This document shows, piece after piece, positions 48,614-56,401 of a stretch of DNA of 64,000 nt (position 1 is its first letter; each line of letters begins with the position of its first letter). This DNA is from Urbifossiella sp046350095 (lineage in GTDB: Bacteria; Planctomycetota; Planctomycetia; Gemmatales; Gemmataceae). Location: the NCBI GenBank assembly GCA_046350095.1, contig JAXMBA010000005.1:186001-250000 (forward strand), given 5' to 3'. A model generated the notes under the pieces. That model searched no databases, had not been told where the DNA came from, and was given only the letters and a program-made list of their open reading frames with translations. Both the position numbers and the translations under genes were made by a program.

Positions 48614-50776
48614 TCACTCCCGGATCGTCGGGCGGAAGTCGAGCGTTCGCACCAGGAACGCCCACTGGTCGGCCACCTCCTCGATCACCTTCGCCGTCGG
48701 CTTACCCGCCCCGTGACCCGCCTTCGTCTCGATGCGGATCAGCACCGGCGCCCCGCCCTTCTGCATCGCCTGCAGCGCCGCCGCGAACTTGAAGCTGTGA
48801 CCCGGCACCACCCGGTCGTCGGTGTCGGCCGTCGTCACCAGCGTCGCCGGGTAGTCGCGCGGGCCGTTGCGGAGGAGCGTGTGGTACGGGCTGTACGCCA
48901 GCAGTGCCTTGAACTCCTCCGGGTTCTCGCTCTCGCTGCTGCCGTAGTCGTCGGTCCAGAAGCGGCCGGCCGTGAACTTCTGGAACCGCAGCATGTCCAT
49001 CACCCCCACCGCCGGCAGGCACGCGCCGTACAGGTCCGGCCGCTGCGTCATGCACGCGCCCACCAGGAGGCCGCCGTTGCTGCCGCCCTGGATCGCCAGC
49101 TTCTTCGGGCTCGTGTACTTCTCCTTCACCAGCCACTCGCCGCAGGCGATGAAGTCGTCGAACACGTTCTGCTTCTTCGTCTTCGTGCCGGCGCGGTGCC
49201 AGTCGTCGCCGTACTCGCCGCCGCCGCGCAGGTTCGCCACCGCGAACACCCCGCCCATCTCCATCCACATCAGCCGGCTCACCGAGAAGCCGGGCGTCAG
49301 CGAGATGTTGAACCCGCCGTAGCCGTACAGCAGCGTCGGGTTCGTGCCGTCGAGCTTCAGCCCCTTCTTGTGAGCGATGAACATCGGCACCTTCGTGCCG
49401 TCCTTGCTCGGCACGAACACCTGCTTCACCTCGTAGGCGCTCGGGTCGAACTTCACCTGCGCCTGCCGGAGCAGTGTGCTCTTGCCCGTGGCCAGGTCGT
49501 ACTTGTAGGTGCTCGGCGGCGTGGCGAAGCTGCTGAACGAGTAGAACGTCTCGGTGTCGGTCCGCTTGCCGTTGAACCCGCCGGCGGTGCCGATCCCCGG
49601 CAGGTCCACGTCGCGGACGTGCTTGCCGGCCATGTCCAGCACCTTCACCACCGTGCGGGCGTCCTTCAGGTAGCTGCACACGAACTGGTTGCCGAACAGG
49701 TCCGCGCCCTCCAGCACCTCCGCGGCCTCGGGCACGATCGTCTTCCACCCCTTCGGGTCGGGGTTCTTCGTGTCGATGGCCACGACCTGATACTTCGGCG
49801 CGTTGAAGTCGGTGAGGAAGTAGAAGAGGCCGCCGTCGTTGCCGAGGAACGAGAACTTGTTCTTGTGGTTGGCGATCAGGTCGACCGGCTGGGCCTTCTC
49901 GTCGGTCAGGTCGCGGTAGACGACGCGCGACTTGCGGCTGGTGGTGCCGTCGCCGACGCTGATGACGAGGTACTTGCCGTCCTCGCTCACGGTGCCGCCG
50001 ACCGTCCAGCGCGGGTGCTCAGGCGTGCGGTAGACGAGCGTGTCGTCGCTCTGCGGGGTGCCGAGGCGGTGGTAGTAGAGGGTCTGGTTCTCGTTGAGCG
50101 CCTGGAACGCGGCGTCCTTCTGCGGCTCGGGGAAGCGGCTGTAGTAAAAGCCCTTGCCGTCGAGGGTCCACGACGCGCCGCTGAACTTCACCCACTCGAG
50201 CTTGTCGTCGAGGAGCTTGCCGGTGGCCACGTCGAGGACGTGCCACGTGTTCCAGTCCGAGCCGGCCGCGGCCTTGCCGAAGGCGATAAGCTTGCCGTCG
50301 TCGCTGATCGCCATGCCGGAGAGGGCGACGGTGCCGTCCTTGCTCCAGGTGTTGGGGTCGAGGAGCATCCGCGCGGGGCCGTCGAGCGTGTCCTGGGTGT
50401 AGAAGACGCTCTGGTTCTGGAGGCCGTCGTTCTTGCTGAAGAAGTAGCGGCCGCCGACCTTGGAGGGGGCGGAAATTTTCTCGTAGTTCCACAGGTCGGT
50501 GATGCGCTTGCGGATGGCCTCGCGCTGCGGGATGTCCTTGAGGAAGGCGTCGGACACCTTGTTCTCGGCCTCGACCCAGCTGGCGACCTCCGGCGACTTG
50601 CGGACGTCGTCTTCGAGCCAGCGGTAGGGGTCGGCGACGGTGGTGCCGTGGTAGGTGTCGGTGACTTCGACCTTCTTGGTGTCCGGGTAGGTCAACTTCC
50701 TCTCCTGGGGCGTCGCCGGGACGGCGAGCAGGGCGGCGGCGACGAGGGCGACGGTCGCCCGTCGGGCGGTGCGCAT
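48614..50776 (-). CDS. Exported prolyl oligopeptidase (S9A family)
   Basis: 720 residues with a signal peptide (about 1-23). The N-terminal part gives the family's YPDTKKVEVTDTYHGTTVADPYRWLEDD, then a seven-blade propeller (about 90-430). The C-terminal hydrolase domain has YGYGGFNISLTPGFS, ANLRGGGEYGDDWH, the catalytic Ser at about 565 in GGSNGGLLV, Asp in TADTDDRVVPGHSFK and His in KAGHGAGKP. The enzyme cleaves short peptides after proline. Export is unusual for POP in general but common in this phylum. The ATG at 50776 begins the signal peptide. Confidence 0.93.
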   Translation of the reverse strand: MRTARRATVALVAAALLAVPATPQERKLTYPDTKKVEVTDTYHGTTVADPYRWLEDDVRKSPEVASWVEAENKVSDAFLKDIPQREAIRKRITDLWNYEKISAPSKVGGRYFFSKNDGLQNQSVFYTQDTLDGPARMLLDPNTWSKDGTVALSGMAISDDGKLIAFGKAAAGSDWNTWHVLDVATGKLLDDKLEWVKFSGASWTLDGKGFYYSRFPEPQKDAAFQALNENQTLYYHRLGTPQSDDTLVYRTPEHPRWTVGGTVSEDGKYLVISVGDGTTSRKSRVVYRDLTDEKAQPVDLIANHKNKFSFLGNDGGLFYFLTDFNAPKYQVVAIDTKNPDPKGWKTIVPEAAEVLEGADLFGNQFVCSYLKDARTVVKVLDMAGKHVRDVDLPGIGTAGGFNGKRTDTETFYSFSSFATPPSTYKYDLATGKSTLLRQAQVKFDPSAYEVKQVFVPSKDGTKVPMFIAHKKGLKLDGTNPTLLYGYGGFNISLTPGFSVSRLMWMEMGGVFAVANLRGGGEYGDDWHRAGTKTKKQNVFDDFIACGEWLVKEKYTSPKKLAIQGGSNGGLLVGACMTQRPDLYGACLPAVGVMDMLRFQKFTAGRFWTDDYGSSESENPEEFKALLAYSPYHTLLRNGPRDYPATLVTTADTDDRVVPGHSFKFAAALQAMQKGGAPVLIRIETKAGHGAGKPTAKVIEEVADQWAFLVRTLDFRPTIRE

Positions 50777-50890
50777 GGGGGACTCCTGGCGGGCCGGGGT
50801 GAGGGGCGGCCGGGGCTGCGGGTCGGAGGGATTGTAGGCGCCGGGAATGGGCGCGGGACGGGATATGCGGGGCGATGGTGGACAAGTGTA

Positions 50891-51115
50891 AGCTACGCAT
50901 TTGGGGAGTCAAACGAGCTGGATGTGCTTCTCCGGCGATCGAAAACGACGGCCGCGATGGCGAGCGAGGTGCTGGCGAAGGTGATCTGTCACAACGTCGT
51001 CTGCTGCATCCACGCGGCCCACGAACTGCGGATCGACGTGGGGTTCGGTGGGGTGAAGCGGGACGAGCCGGGCGACGACTCGGCGCCGTGGCTCGTTCGA
51101 TTCCCGGGAGCGTAG
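50891..51115 (+). pseudogene. C-terminal remnant of a DDE transposase
   Basis: The frame reads SYAFGESNELDVLLRRSKTTAAMASEVLAKVICHNVVCCIHAAHELRID. The string RSKTxxAMxxEVLAKxxCHNxxCxIxxxxELxI is the end of many IS4-like DDE transposases. Everything before it, including the catalytic acids, is absent, and I see no terminal repeats. It is a decayed fragment bordering the toxin-antitoxin region, hinting that this spot has taken up mobile DNA. Confidence 0.7.
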
Positions 51116-51179
51116 TAGGCACTCCTCCCCAACAACCGAATTTTCGTCACCCGGGGACGAAAGATGCGGTGTCAGAGTC

Positions 51180-51208
51180 TTGACAGTAATTCCATTTTGG
51201 AATAGAAT
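51180..51208 (+). promoter_or_regulatory. Strong sigma70 promoter of the RelE-like/XRE module
   Basis: TTGACA (51180-51185), exactly 17 bases, then TAGAAT (51203-51208). The first operator palindrome fills the spacer. Confidence 0.8.
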
Positions 51209-51255
51209 GGGGTTACAGGCAGGGGTTGTCTGGACAAACTATTCCGAAATGGTAT
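51189..51255. promoter_or_regulatory. Two operator palindromes of the toxin-antitoxin promoter
   Basis: ATTCCATTTTGGAAT (51189-51203) is a perfect palindrome with a 3-base centre between -35 and -10. ATTCCGAAATGGTAT (51241-51255) is a second copy with one arm mismatch and the same length, 52 bases further on. Two sites at this spacing suit cooperative autorepression by the XRE antitoxin. Confidence 0.7.
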
Positions 51256-51261
51256 ACACTG

Positions 51262-51834
51262 ATGTGGACGCTGGAACCGACTGACACGTACAAGCGGCGT
51301 CAAAAGCGGTACGAGAAGAACCACCCGAAGGAGCTTAAGGCAACGCTCGGGAATCTTCAGACCTACTACGTGGCTCTACAAGAGGGAGTCAACCCGCCGC
51401 AAATCCGTGAGAAGTACCGCTTTGTCCACAACGAGGGCAAAGGGGTGTACGCAGTAGACCAGCGGTGCTCAGTCAAAAATCTTGCCGAGGCAAGATTGTA
51501 TGTGTATCCAGATGTTCCGAATAGGGTGCTTTGGCTCCTGACGCTCGGCGGCAAGGATAGCCAGCCAGACGACATTCAAGATTGCCGCGAAATGCTCGCG
51601 GACATCATCGCCCTCAACGTCGCCCCCAAACAGGGGTCTACCAATGGCAGAGAAAGTGGAACGGATCAAGCGAGTAAAGAAGGGGTCATTCAAGAGCGTG
51701 GCGGAGATGGTCCGCAACCTAGCGGACGCCCCATTCGCCGAGACAGTAGTCGAACGAATTCGGCAGAAGGGCGTGATCGACCATCTGATGGCTCAGCGGG
51801 CGGCACAAGGCCTGTCCCAGAAGGACATCGCTGA
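51262..51834 (+). CDS. RelE/HigB-like toxin with abnormal C-terminal extension
   Basis: 190 residues from the ATG at 51262. I chose this over a TTG at 51226 because the second operator lies between them. The first 120 residues read MWTLEPTDTYKRRQKRYEKNHPKELKATLGNL, then IREKYRFVHNEGKGVYAVDQRCSVKNLAEARLYVYPDVPNRVLWLLTLGGKDSQ, the layout of RelE-superfamily mRNA interferases with basic residues for RNA. After PKQGST the frame runs for about 65 residues out of phase inside the antitoxin gene, giving Arg/Ser-rich nonsense-like sequence. A single change at CAG (51631-51633) to TAG would end the protein just before the antitoxin start. Confidence 0.68.
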   Translation: MWTLEPTDTYKRRQKRYEKNHPKELKATLGNLQTYYVALQEGVNPPQIREKYRFVHNEGKGVYAVDQRCSVKNLAEARLYVYPDVPNRVLWLLTLGGKDSQPDDIQDCREMLADIIALNVAPKQGSTNGRESGTDQASKEGVIQERGGDGPQPSGRPIRRDSSRTNSAEGRDRPSDGSAGGTRPVPEGHR

Positions 51835-52288
51835 GCGAATGAATTGCACCCAGAGCAAAGTTTCCAAGCTCGAAGCCGCTACCGACGACGATCTGCGGTG
51901 TGCTGACTTGGAGGCGTATGCGACCGCGCTGGGGCTGGATGTGTCCGTGCACTTCTCGAAGAAGGGCACAACTCTCGCCGACCGGGTGAAGTTCCACATT
52001 CTGTCGGCCCGGAAGCTCTTGCTCAGGATCGCGGAGTTGTCCAGCCAGGACAAAACGATGGCGGACGGCGCGAACCAGTTCTTCGCGGAGGTGCTTCTGA
52101 ACGCAGGCGGGTCCGTGGCGGAAGCTGTGATGAAGAACCTGGAAGCCGCCCGGAAGACCGGATTCCTCAAGGCGCTCCCGGTGGAACGCCCACCGGTCGT
52201 TCAGATGGATGACGAGGAATTGGCAGGCGAGCTCGAACCGTGTTGCGACCACTCGGCCAACGCGCGGAACGGGGTGCTGGTAGGATAG
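51644..52288 (+). CDS. XRE-family antitoxin / repressor
   Basis: 214 residues. The helix-turn-helix lies at about 50-78: HLMAQRAAQGLSQKDIAERMNCTQSKVSKLEAATDDDLRCADLEAYATALGLDV, the standard XRE pattern. An N-terminal segment (about 1-45, KSVAEMVRNLADAPFAETVVERI) may contact the toxin. The C-terminal half (about 100-200) is an extra helical domain ending in an acidic stretch (VVQMDDEELAGELEP). It is longer than typical HigA (about 100). It probably binds the palindromes at 51189-51255. GC is lower than the genome average, pointing to acquisition. Confidence 0.82.
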   Translation: MAEKVERIKRVKKGSFKSVAEMVRNLADAPFAETVVERIRQKGVIDHLMAQRAAQGLSQKDIAERMNCTQSKVSKLEAATDDDLRCADLEAYATALGLDVSVHFSKKGTTLADRVKFHILSARKLLLRIAELSSQDKTMADGANQFFAEVLLNAGGSVAEAVMKNLEAARKTGFLKALPVERPPVVQMDDEELAGELEPCCDHSANARNGVLVG

Positions 52289-52311
52289 CCGCCCGGATCT
52301 GATAACCGCCA

Positions 52312-52346
52312 GCGGCCCCGGTCAGTGACCGGGGCCGCGTTGCTTT
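52312..52346 (+). terminator. Terminator of the toxin-antitoxin module
   Basis: A 13-bp perfect stem (52312-52324 with 52326-52338) with a single-base centre, followed by GTTGCTTT. It begins 23 nt after the antitoxin stop. Confidence 0.75.
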
Positions 52347-52677
52347 CAAAAGCACATCTGAAACTCTGCTTTCAACAACACGACTTGCCCCTTTTTGCGA
52401 CCACCTGCTCCTTTTGAACGGCTGTCCACCAAAAGGGGCAAAGCCCCACCACGTCTAATAATGTCTATTTAACTACTCTTTCGTTGTCTTCAATCGTCCA
52501 CTAAATCCGTCGCCTCCCCCGCCGAAGGCCAGATTCCGCGTCGAACTCCCGAAAAGCACCGGAATTCCGTTTGACACGCATACTGAACATGCGTATAAAT
52601 TGTGTGTCGGCCGCTACTGAGGTGTTTCACCCCTCAACCGCGGAGCATGACGCACGCCCTTCGACCGAGGAACGACC
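52347..52677. other. 331-bp low-GC spacer upstream of a three-gene cassette
   Basis: This is one of the most AT-rich stretches of the window (for example 52450-52500). It holds an imperfect inverted repeat around GCCCCTTTTTGCG (52386-52398) and CCAAAAGGGGCAAAGCCCC (52428-52446), and the promoter at 52571-52599. No coding frame is seen. Confidence 0.5.
52571..52599 (+). promoter_or_regulatory. Strong sigma70 promoter with embedded palindrome
   Basis: TTGACA (52571-52576), 17 bases, TATAAA (52594-52599). ACGCAT (52576-52581) and ATGCGT (52589-52594) form an inverted repeat with a 7-base centre that spans the spacer, placed like a repressor site. Confidence 0.8.
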
Positions 52678-53103
52678 ATGGAAAGCTGGCGTCTCGTGTG
52701 GCGGGATGGGTTCGCTCCGGTCCTCTCCACCACCGGGCTGGAGGCGCTCCGCGACGCGCTCCTGCTCGACGACCCCCGACTCACCCAGGGCAGCACCACC
52801 ACCCCGCCCCCGCTCATGTGCGTCCAGGACTGGCCCGTCGAGGCCGCCTGCGCCCTCGGCTACTGCGGCTGGCAGGGCGACACGCTCGACACCGTCGGGC
52901 AGGTCGAAGAGTTCTTCGCCCGCGCCTGCTTCGAGGCCGACCAGCGGCTCGGCGAGCCCGCCGCCTGCCGCTGGTTCCTCAACTGGTTCGACGACACGCC
53001 CCGCGCCCAGATGCGCCGCGAACTCCTCGCCGAGGTCGAACTCGCCCTCGCCGAGCGCCACCCGGTCGAGGAGCTCGCTGAGCTGGACGCCGTGGCAGCT
53101 TAA
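52678..53103 (+). CDS. Unknown protein, first gene of a promoter-driven cassette
   Basis: 141 residues: MESWRLVWRDGFAPVLSTTGLEALRDALLLDDPRLTQGSTTTPPPLMCVQDWPVEAACALGYCGW. It is acidic, helical and rich in Trp and Cys, without a signal or membrane segment. I do not recognise a family. GAGG lies just before the ATG. Two further small genes follow on the same strand (57 and 11 nt gaps), all ending before a terminator at 53663, so they form one unit behind the strong promoter at 52571. Confidence 0.6.
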   Translation: MESWRLVWRDGFAPVLSTTGLEALRDALLLDDPRLTQGSTTTPPPLMCVQDWPVEAACALGYCGWQGDTLDTVGQVEEFFARACFEADQRLGEPAACRWFLNWFDDTPRAQMRRELLAEVELALAERHPVEELAELDAVAA

Positions 53104-53160
53104 CACCCGTACACCTGCGTCGCAACCGAATTCCCCCCGAACCCGTGCCGGAGCCCGCCC

Positions 53161-53487
53161 ATGACCGCCTGCTGCCGCCACTGCTCGAAGTCGAAGGTGA
53201 ACCGCCCGCGCGGGCTGTGCTGGAGCTGCTACTACACCCCGGGCGTCAAGGAGCAGTACCCGTCCACGAGCAAGTACGCCCGCCGCGGCGTCGGCAACTT
53301 CAACGGGCTCGCCCCGCTGCCGGACGCCCCGACCAGCGCCGCGCCGGGCAGCCCGGAGAAGCTGGCCGTGCTGGAGCAGCGGGCGAAGCTGAAGCAGGCG
53401 CTGTTCCACCCCGCGGACGCGACCTACGCCGGCGACCCGCGGCCGCTGGAGTTCCTGCGCGAGACGTTCGCCCCGCTCGGCGTGTGA
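53161..53487 (+). CDS. Small Cys-motif (zinc-finger-like) protein
   Basis: 108 residues. The N-terminus, CCRHCSKSKVNRPRGLCWSCYY (Cys4, Cys5, Cys8 and Cys20, Cys23), forms a CxxC...CxxC zinc-finger pattern with basic residues between, suited to nucleic-acid binding. The middle is Ala/Pro-rich, and the end helical (LAVLEQRAKLKQALF...LEFLRETFAPLG). Phages and mobile elements often carry such proteins, but the host genus also has them; function is unknown. Second gene of the cassette. Confidence 0.62.
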   Translation: MTACCRHCSKSKVNRPRGLCWSCYYTPGVKEQYPSTSKYARRGVGNFNGLAPLPDAPTSAAPGSPEKLAVLEQRAKLKQALFHPADATYAGDPRPLEFLRETFAPLGV

Positions 53488-53498
53488 GGAGGAGTCTG

Positions 53499-53624
53499 AT
53501 GATCGCAGCAGCCGAGGTGTACCTGGACGCCGTGCGGCTGATCGCCGCCGCGACCGCGACGGGCGAGCCGCTCCTGACGGCGGTGCTGACGCTCGGGGCG
53601 GTGCTGGGCTGGCCCGGCGAGTGA
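53499..53624 (+). CDS. Very small protein, third gene of the cassette
   Basis: 41 residues: MIAAAEVYLDAVRLIAAAT, then ATGEPLLTAVLTLGAVLGW. Two short hydrophobic, Ala/Leu-rich segments might form amphipathic or membrane helices. GGAGGAG sits seven bases before the ATG and overlaps the end of the previous gene, so it is very likely translated. No family is recognised. Confidence 0.55.
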   Translation: MIAAAEVYLDAVRLIAAATATGEPLLTAVLTLGAVLGWPGE

Positions 53625-53662
53625 GACGCGAGGGCGCGGAGGAGGAAGCGCCTCCCGCCCTC

Positions 53663-53700
53663 CGGGGCCGGGCCGTTTTCACGGCCCGGCCCCGTGCGTT
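53663..53700 (+). terminator. Terminator of the three-gene cassette
   Basis: Perfect 12-bp stem (53663-53674 with 53681-53692), loop TTTTCA, followed by GTGCGTTT. Confidence 0.75.
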
Positions 53701-53720
53701 TGGATCTGAAGAGAAGAAGC

Positions 53721-53804
53721 AAATGGACAGGATAACAGGATGAACAGGGTCAGAAACCCGGCCCTGGTCCGGTGATCCTGTTCATCCTGTTATCCTGTCC
53801 ATTT
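53721..53804. repeat. Perfect inverted repeat, 28-bp arms, between convergent genes
   Basis: Arms 53721-53748 and 53777-53804 are fully complementary, with a 28-base centre. The arms are built from GGACAGGAT / ACAGGATGAACAGG, the same words as in 42034-42146 and 62054-62165, so it is a third, rearranged member of that family. Confidence 0.82.
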
Positions 53805-53815
53805 TCTGAGACCAC

Positions 53816-54613
53816 TCAGTACTTCGCCAGGTCGCCCGCCGCCTTGCCCAGGCCGAGCCCGTCCGTCACCTTCTTCGCGGCGTCCAGCAGCAACTTCAGC
53901 TCGCTACTCACGGCGATGAACTGCCAGCCGTCGGCGATCCGCTGCTTCGCCTCCTCCACCGAGAAGGTGTGAATCCCCGCCGGGATGCCCAGCTCCTTGC
54001 AGCCGGCGAGGATGTCGGCCAGCGCCTGCTTGAATACCTCGGGCGACGGCGGCGTGCCGTCGGCGGCGCGCATACTCGCCATCAGGTCGTTCGGCCCCAC
54101 GAACACGGCGTCCACACCGGGCACCGAGTACACGTCGCGGAAGTTGCGGACGGCGTCGATGTGTTCGCACTGGAGCACGACCAGGATTTCGTCGTCGGCC
54201 TTGGCGTAGTAGTCCACCGGCGTGGCGGCGAAGTTCAGGGCGTGGGTGGCGCCGCCGACGCTGCGGGTCCCCTTCGGCGGGTACAGGCACGCGCTCACCG
54301 CGGCCTCGGCCTCGGCGCGGGTGTTCACCATCGGCACCACGACGCCGTGGGCGCCGGTGTCGAGGACGCGCTTGATGTGGTCGTGGCGGTTCGACGGCAC
54401 GCGGGCGAGGCACACGCCGCCGGCGTCGGCGACGGCGGCGAAGCACGCGGCGGCGGCCTCGATGCCGATGGCGTTGTGCTCGGTGTCCACGGTGAGGTAG
54501 TCCCAGCCGCCGCGGGCCAGGAACCGCGCGGCGACGGGGTCGCCGAGCGACAGCCAGGTGCCGACGGCCGGCCGGCCGGCGCGGAGGAGCCGCTTGGCGG
54601 AGTTCGGGCGCAT
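53816..54613 (-). CDS. HpcH/HpaI-family aldolase
   Basis: 265 residues. GTWLSLGDPVAARFLARGGWDYLTVDTEHNAIG, RVPSNRHDHIKRVLDTGAHGVVVPMVNTRAEAEAAV, LVVLQCEHIDAV and GVDAVFVGPNDLMASM are the blocks of class II HpcH/HpaI aldolases, with Glu and Asp metal ligands and the arginine for the keto acid. Members cleave 2-keto-3-deoxy sugars or 4-hydroxy-2-oxoacids to pyruvate and an aldehyde. The substrate cannot be set. It is cytoplasmic, with no obvious operon partner; a nested palindrome lies upstream. Confidence 0.88.
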   Translation of the reverse strand: MRPNSAKRLLRAGRPAVGTWLSLGDPVAARFLARGGWDYLTVDTEHNAIGIEAAAACFAAVADAGGVCLARVPSNRHDHIKRVLDTGAHGVVVPMVNTRAEAEAAVSACLYPPKGTRSVGGATHALNFAATPVDYYAKADDEILVVLQCEHIDAVRNFRDVYSVPGVDAVFVGPNDLMASMRAADGTPPSPEVFKQALADILAGCKELGIPAGIHTFSVEEAKQRIADGWQFIAVSSELKLLLDAAKKVTDGLGLGKAAGDLAKY

Positions 54614-54671
54614 GGGAGGGTTCTCGCGGGAGGCGGGCGGGTCCGGTTAGCGTATGAGCGGCCTCGGGTGG

Positions 54672-54868
54672 TTTTCAGGCCGAAGGCCTGGGAGCCCTCA
54701 GCCCAGGGCAAGGTGCGTAGCACCGCCGCCCTGGGTACGGGGAGCAAACCACCCCGCAGGCTGAAGGCCTGCGAGCCGGCTCGCAGGCCTTCAGCCTGCA
54801 ACCTCATTCGGACCCCCAACCCAGGGCGTTGCCCTGGGCTGAGGGCTGTCAGGCCTTCGGCCTGAAAA
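54672..54868. repeat. Nested palindromic element, about 197 bp
   Basis: The outer arms 54672-54711 and 54829-54868 pair over 38 of 40 positions. Inside lie CCCAGGGC...GCCCTGGG (54702-54735), a 44-base palindrome with no loop (54756-54777 with 54778-54799), and CCCAGGGCGTTGCCCTGGG (54820-54838). It lies between two minus-strand genes. The regular nesting looks like a mobile or amplified intergenic element rather than a simple terminator. Confidence 0.8.
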
Positions 54869-54877
54869 CCCGGGCAA

Positions 54878-56341
54878 TCACGGCGTCGGGACCGGATCGT
54901 CGCACCCCACCGGCGTTCCCTCCCACGTCACGGCGCCGGTGCGGGGGTCGTAGGTGAGCACCCGCTGGGCGCTGCCGGGGGCGTGGGGTTCCTCCTTCGC
55001 CGGCAGCCACTTCGCCAGCTCACGCTTCACCGCCGCCAGCGCCGGTTCCGCGGCGCGGTTCGTCCACTCGTTCGGGTCGGCGACGGCGTCGTACAGCTCC
55101 TCGCTTCCGTCGGCGTAGCGGATGTAGCGCCAGCGCTCGGAGCGCACCGCGTGGTTGCCGGGGTTGTGCGTCGTCAGCGCCGGCCGGTCCCGCGGCGCGT
55201 CGGCGTTCCGCAGTTGCGGCACCAGCGAGAGGCCGTCCAGATCGGTCCGCGCCGGCAGGCCCGCGAGTTCCAGCAGCGTCGGGTACACGTCCAGCAGTTC
55301 CGCGGGTCGGCCGCAGCGGCCGCGACTAACCCCGGGGCCGGCGAACACCAGCGGCACCCGCGTCGACCGCTCCCACAGCGAATTCTTCCCCGTGATCCCC
55401 TTCTCGCCGAGGTGGTAACCGTGGTCGCTCCACACCACCACGATCGTGTCGTTCGCGCGGCCGGTCTTCTCCAGCGCGTCCAGCACGCGGCCCAGCTGAT
55501 GATCCATGAACGCCGTCGACGCCAGGTAGCCGCGCACGAGTGGCCGCCATTCGTTGACCGCCTCCAGCGTCGCCAGCCGCGGCTCGGGCAGCTTCCAGTG
55601 CAGGTACCACGAGAAGCGCGGCGTGTCGGCGCGGTCGTCGGCGCGGACGGGCGGCAGCTGCACGCGGTCGGCGGGGAACCTGGCGAACCACGCCGGCGGC
55701 GCGAAGCACGGCACGTGCGGCAGGCGGAACCCGCAGGCCACGAAGAACGGCTTGTCCTTCGGCGCCCGGTTCAGCGCGGCAATCGCCGCGTCCGCAATCT
55801 GGTGGTCGGCGGCGTCGGCATCCCGCTCGGGGAACGGCCCCCAGTCCATGAGCGGGTGCGGCGTGCCGGGCAGCTGCGCGAACCGCTTCTCGGGCCGCCC
55901 CATGCCGGGCGCCGGCCCCCATTCCGCGAACTCGGCCGGGCGGTCCTTCGCGGCGACGGAGCCGTCGTGGAAGATTTTCCCGCAGGTGTACGTGCTGTAG
56001 CCCGCGCGCAGGAACGACTGCGGCAGCGTGACGCAGCCGCGGGCCGCGGGTGCGGCGCGGAAGCCGGGGGCGAGGCCGTACACGCCGGTGGCGGTGGGGC
56101 GACGGCCGGTGAGGAGGCTGGTGCGCGACGGGTTACAAAGCGGTGCCTGGCAGTGGGCGTTGGTGAACGCGGTGCCGCGGGCGGCGAGGCGGTCGAGGTT
56201 CGGCGTGCTGGCCTGCGGGTGGCCGTGCAGGTGGCCGACCCAGTCGTTCAGGTCGTCCACGGCGACGAACAGCACGTTCGGCGCCGCGGCCGCGGGGCCG
56301 GCGAGGAGCGCGAGCGCGGCGGCGGCGAGGAGAGGGCGCAT
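54878..56341 (-). CDS. Secreted sulfatase (iduronate-2-sulfatase-like)
   Basis: 487 residues with a signal peptide (about 1-20). PNVLFVAVDDLNDWVGHLHGHPQASTPNLDRLAARG has the first metal ligands (Asp29, Asp30). LCNPSRTSLLTGR carries the formylglycine site Cys69 in CxPSR. FVACGFRLPHVP and VVWSDHGYHLGEKG supply further ligands and match iduronate-2-sulfatase/choline-sulfatase-type enzymes more than the sulfatase at 3745. The C-terminal subdomain (about 380-487) is complete. The substrate would be a sulfated sugar. Confidence 0.92.
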   Translation of the reverse strand: MRPLLAAAALALLAGPAAAAPNVLFVAVDDLNDWVGHLHGHPQASTPNLDRLAARGTAFTNAHCQAPLCNPSRTSLLTGRRPTATGVYGLAPGFRAAPAARGCVTLPQSFLRAGYSTYTCGKIFHDGSVAAKDRPAEFAEWGPAPGMGRPEKRFAQLPGTPHPLMDWGPFPERDADAADHQIADAAIAALNRAPKDKPFFVACGFRLPHVPCFAPPAWFARFPADRVQLPPVRADDRADTPRFSWYLHWKLPEPRLATLEAVNEWRPLVRGYLASTAFMDHQLGRVLDALEKTGRANDTIVVVWSDHGYHLGEKGITGKNSLWERSTRVPLVFAGPGVSRGRCGRPAELLDVYPTLLELAGLPARTDLDGLSLVPQLRNADAPRDRPALTTHNPGNHAVRSERWRYIRYADGSEELYDAVADPNEWTNRAAEPALAAVKRELAKWLPAKEEPHAPGSAQRVLTYDPRTGAVTWEGTPVGCDDPVPTP

Positions 56342-56401
56342 GTCGCTAGCCTACGGACTGGCCGTGCTGCTACACCAACCGAGGATCCGGAGGGCGGCGC
56401 G

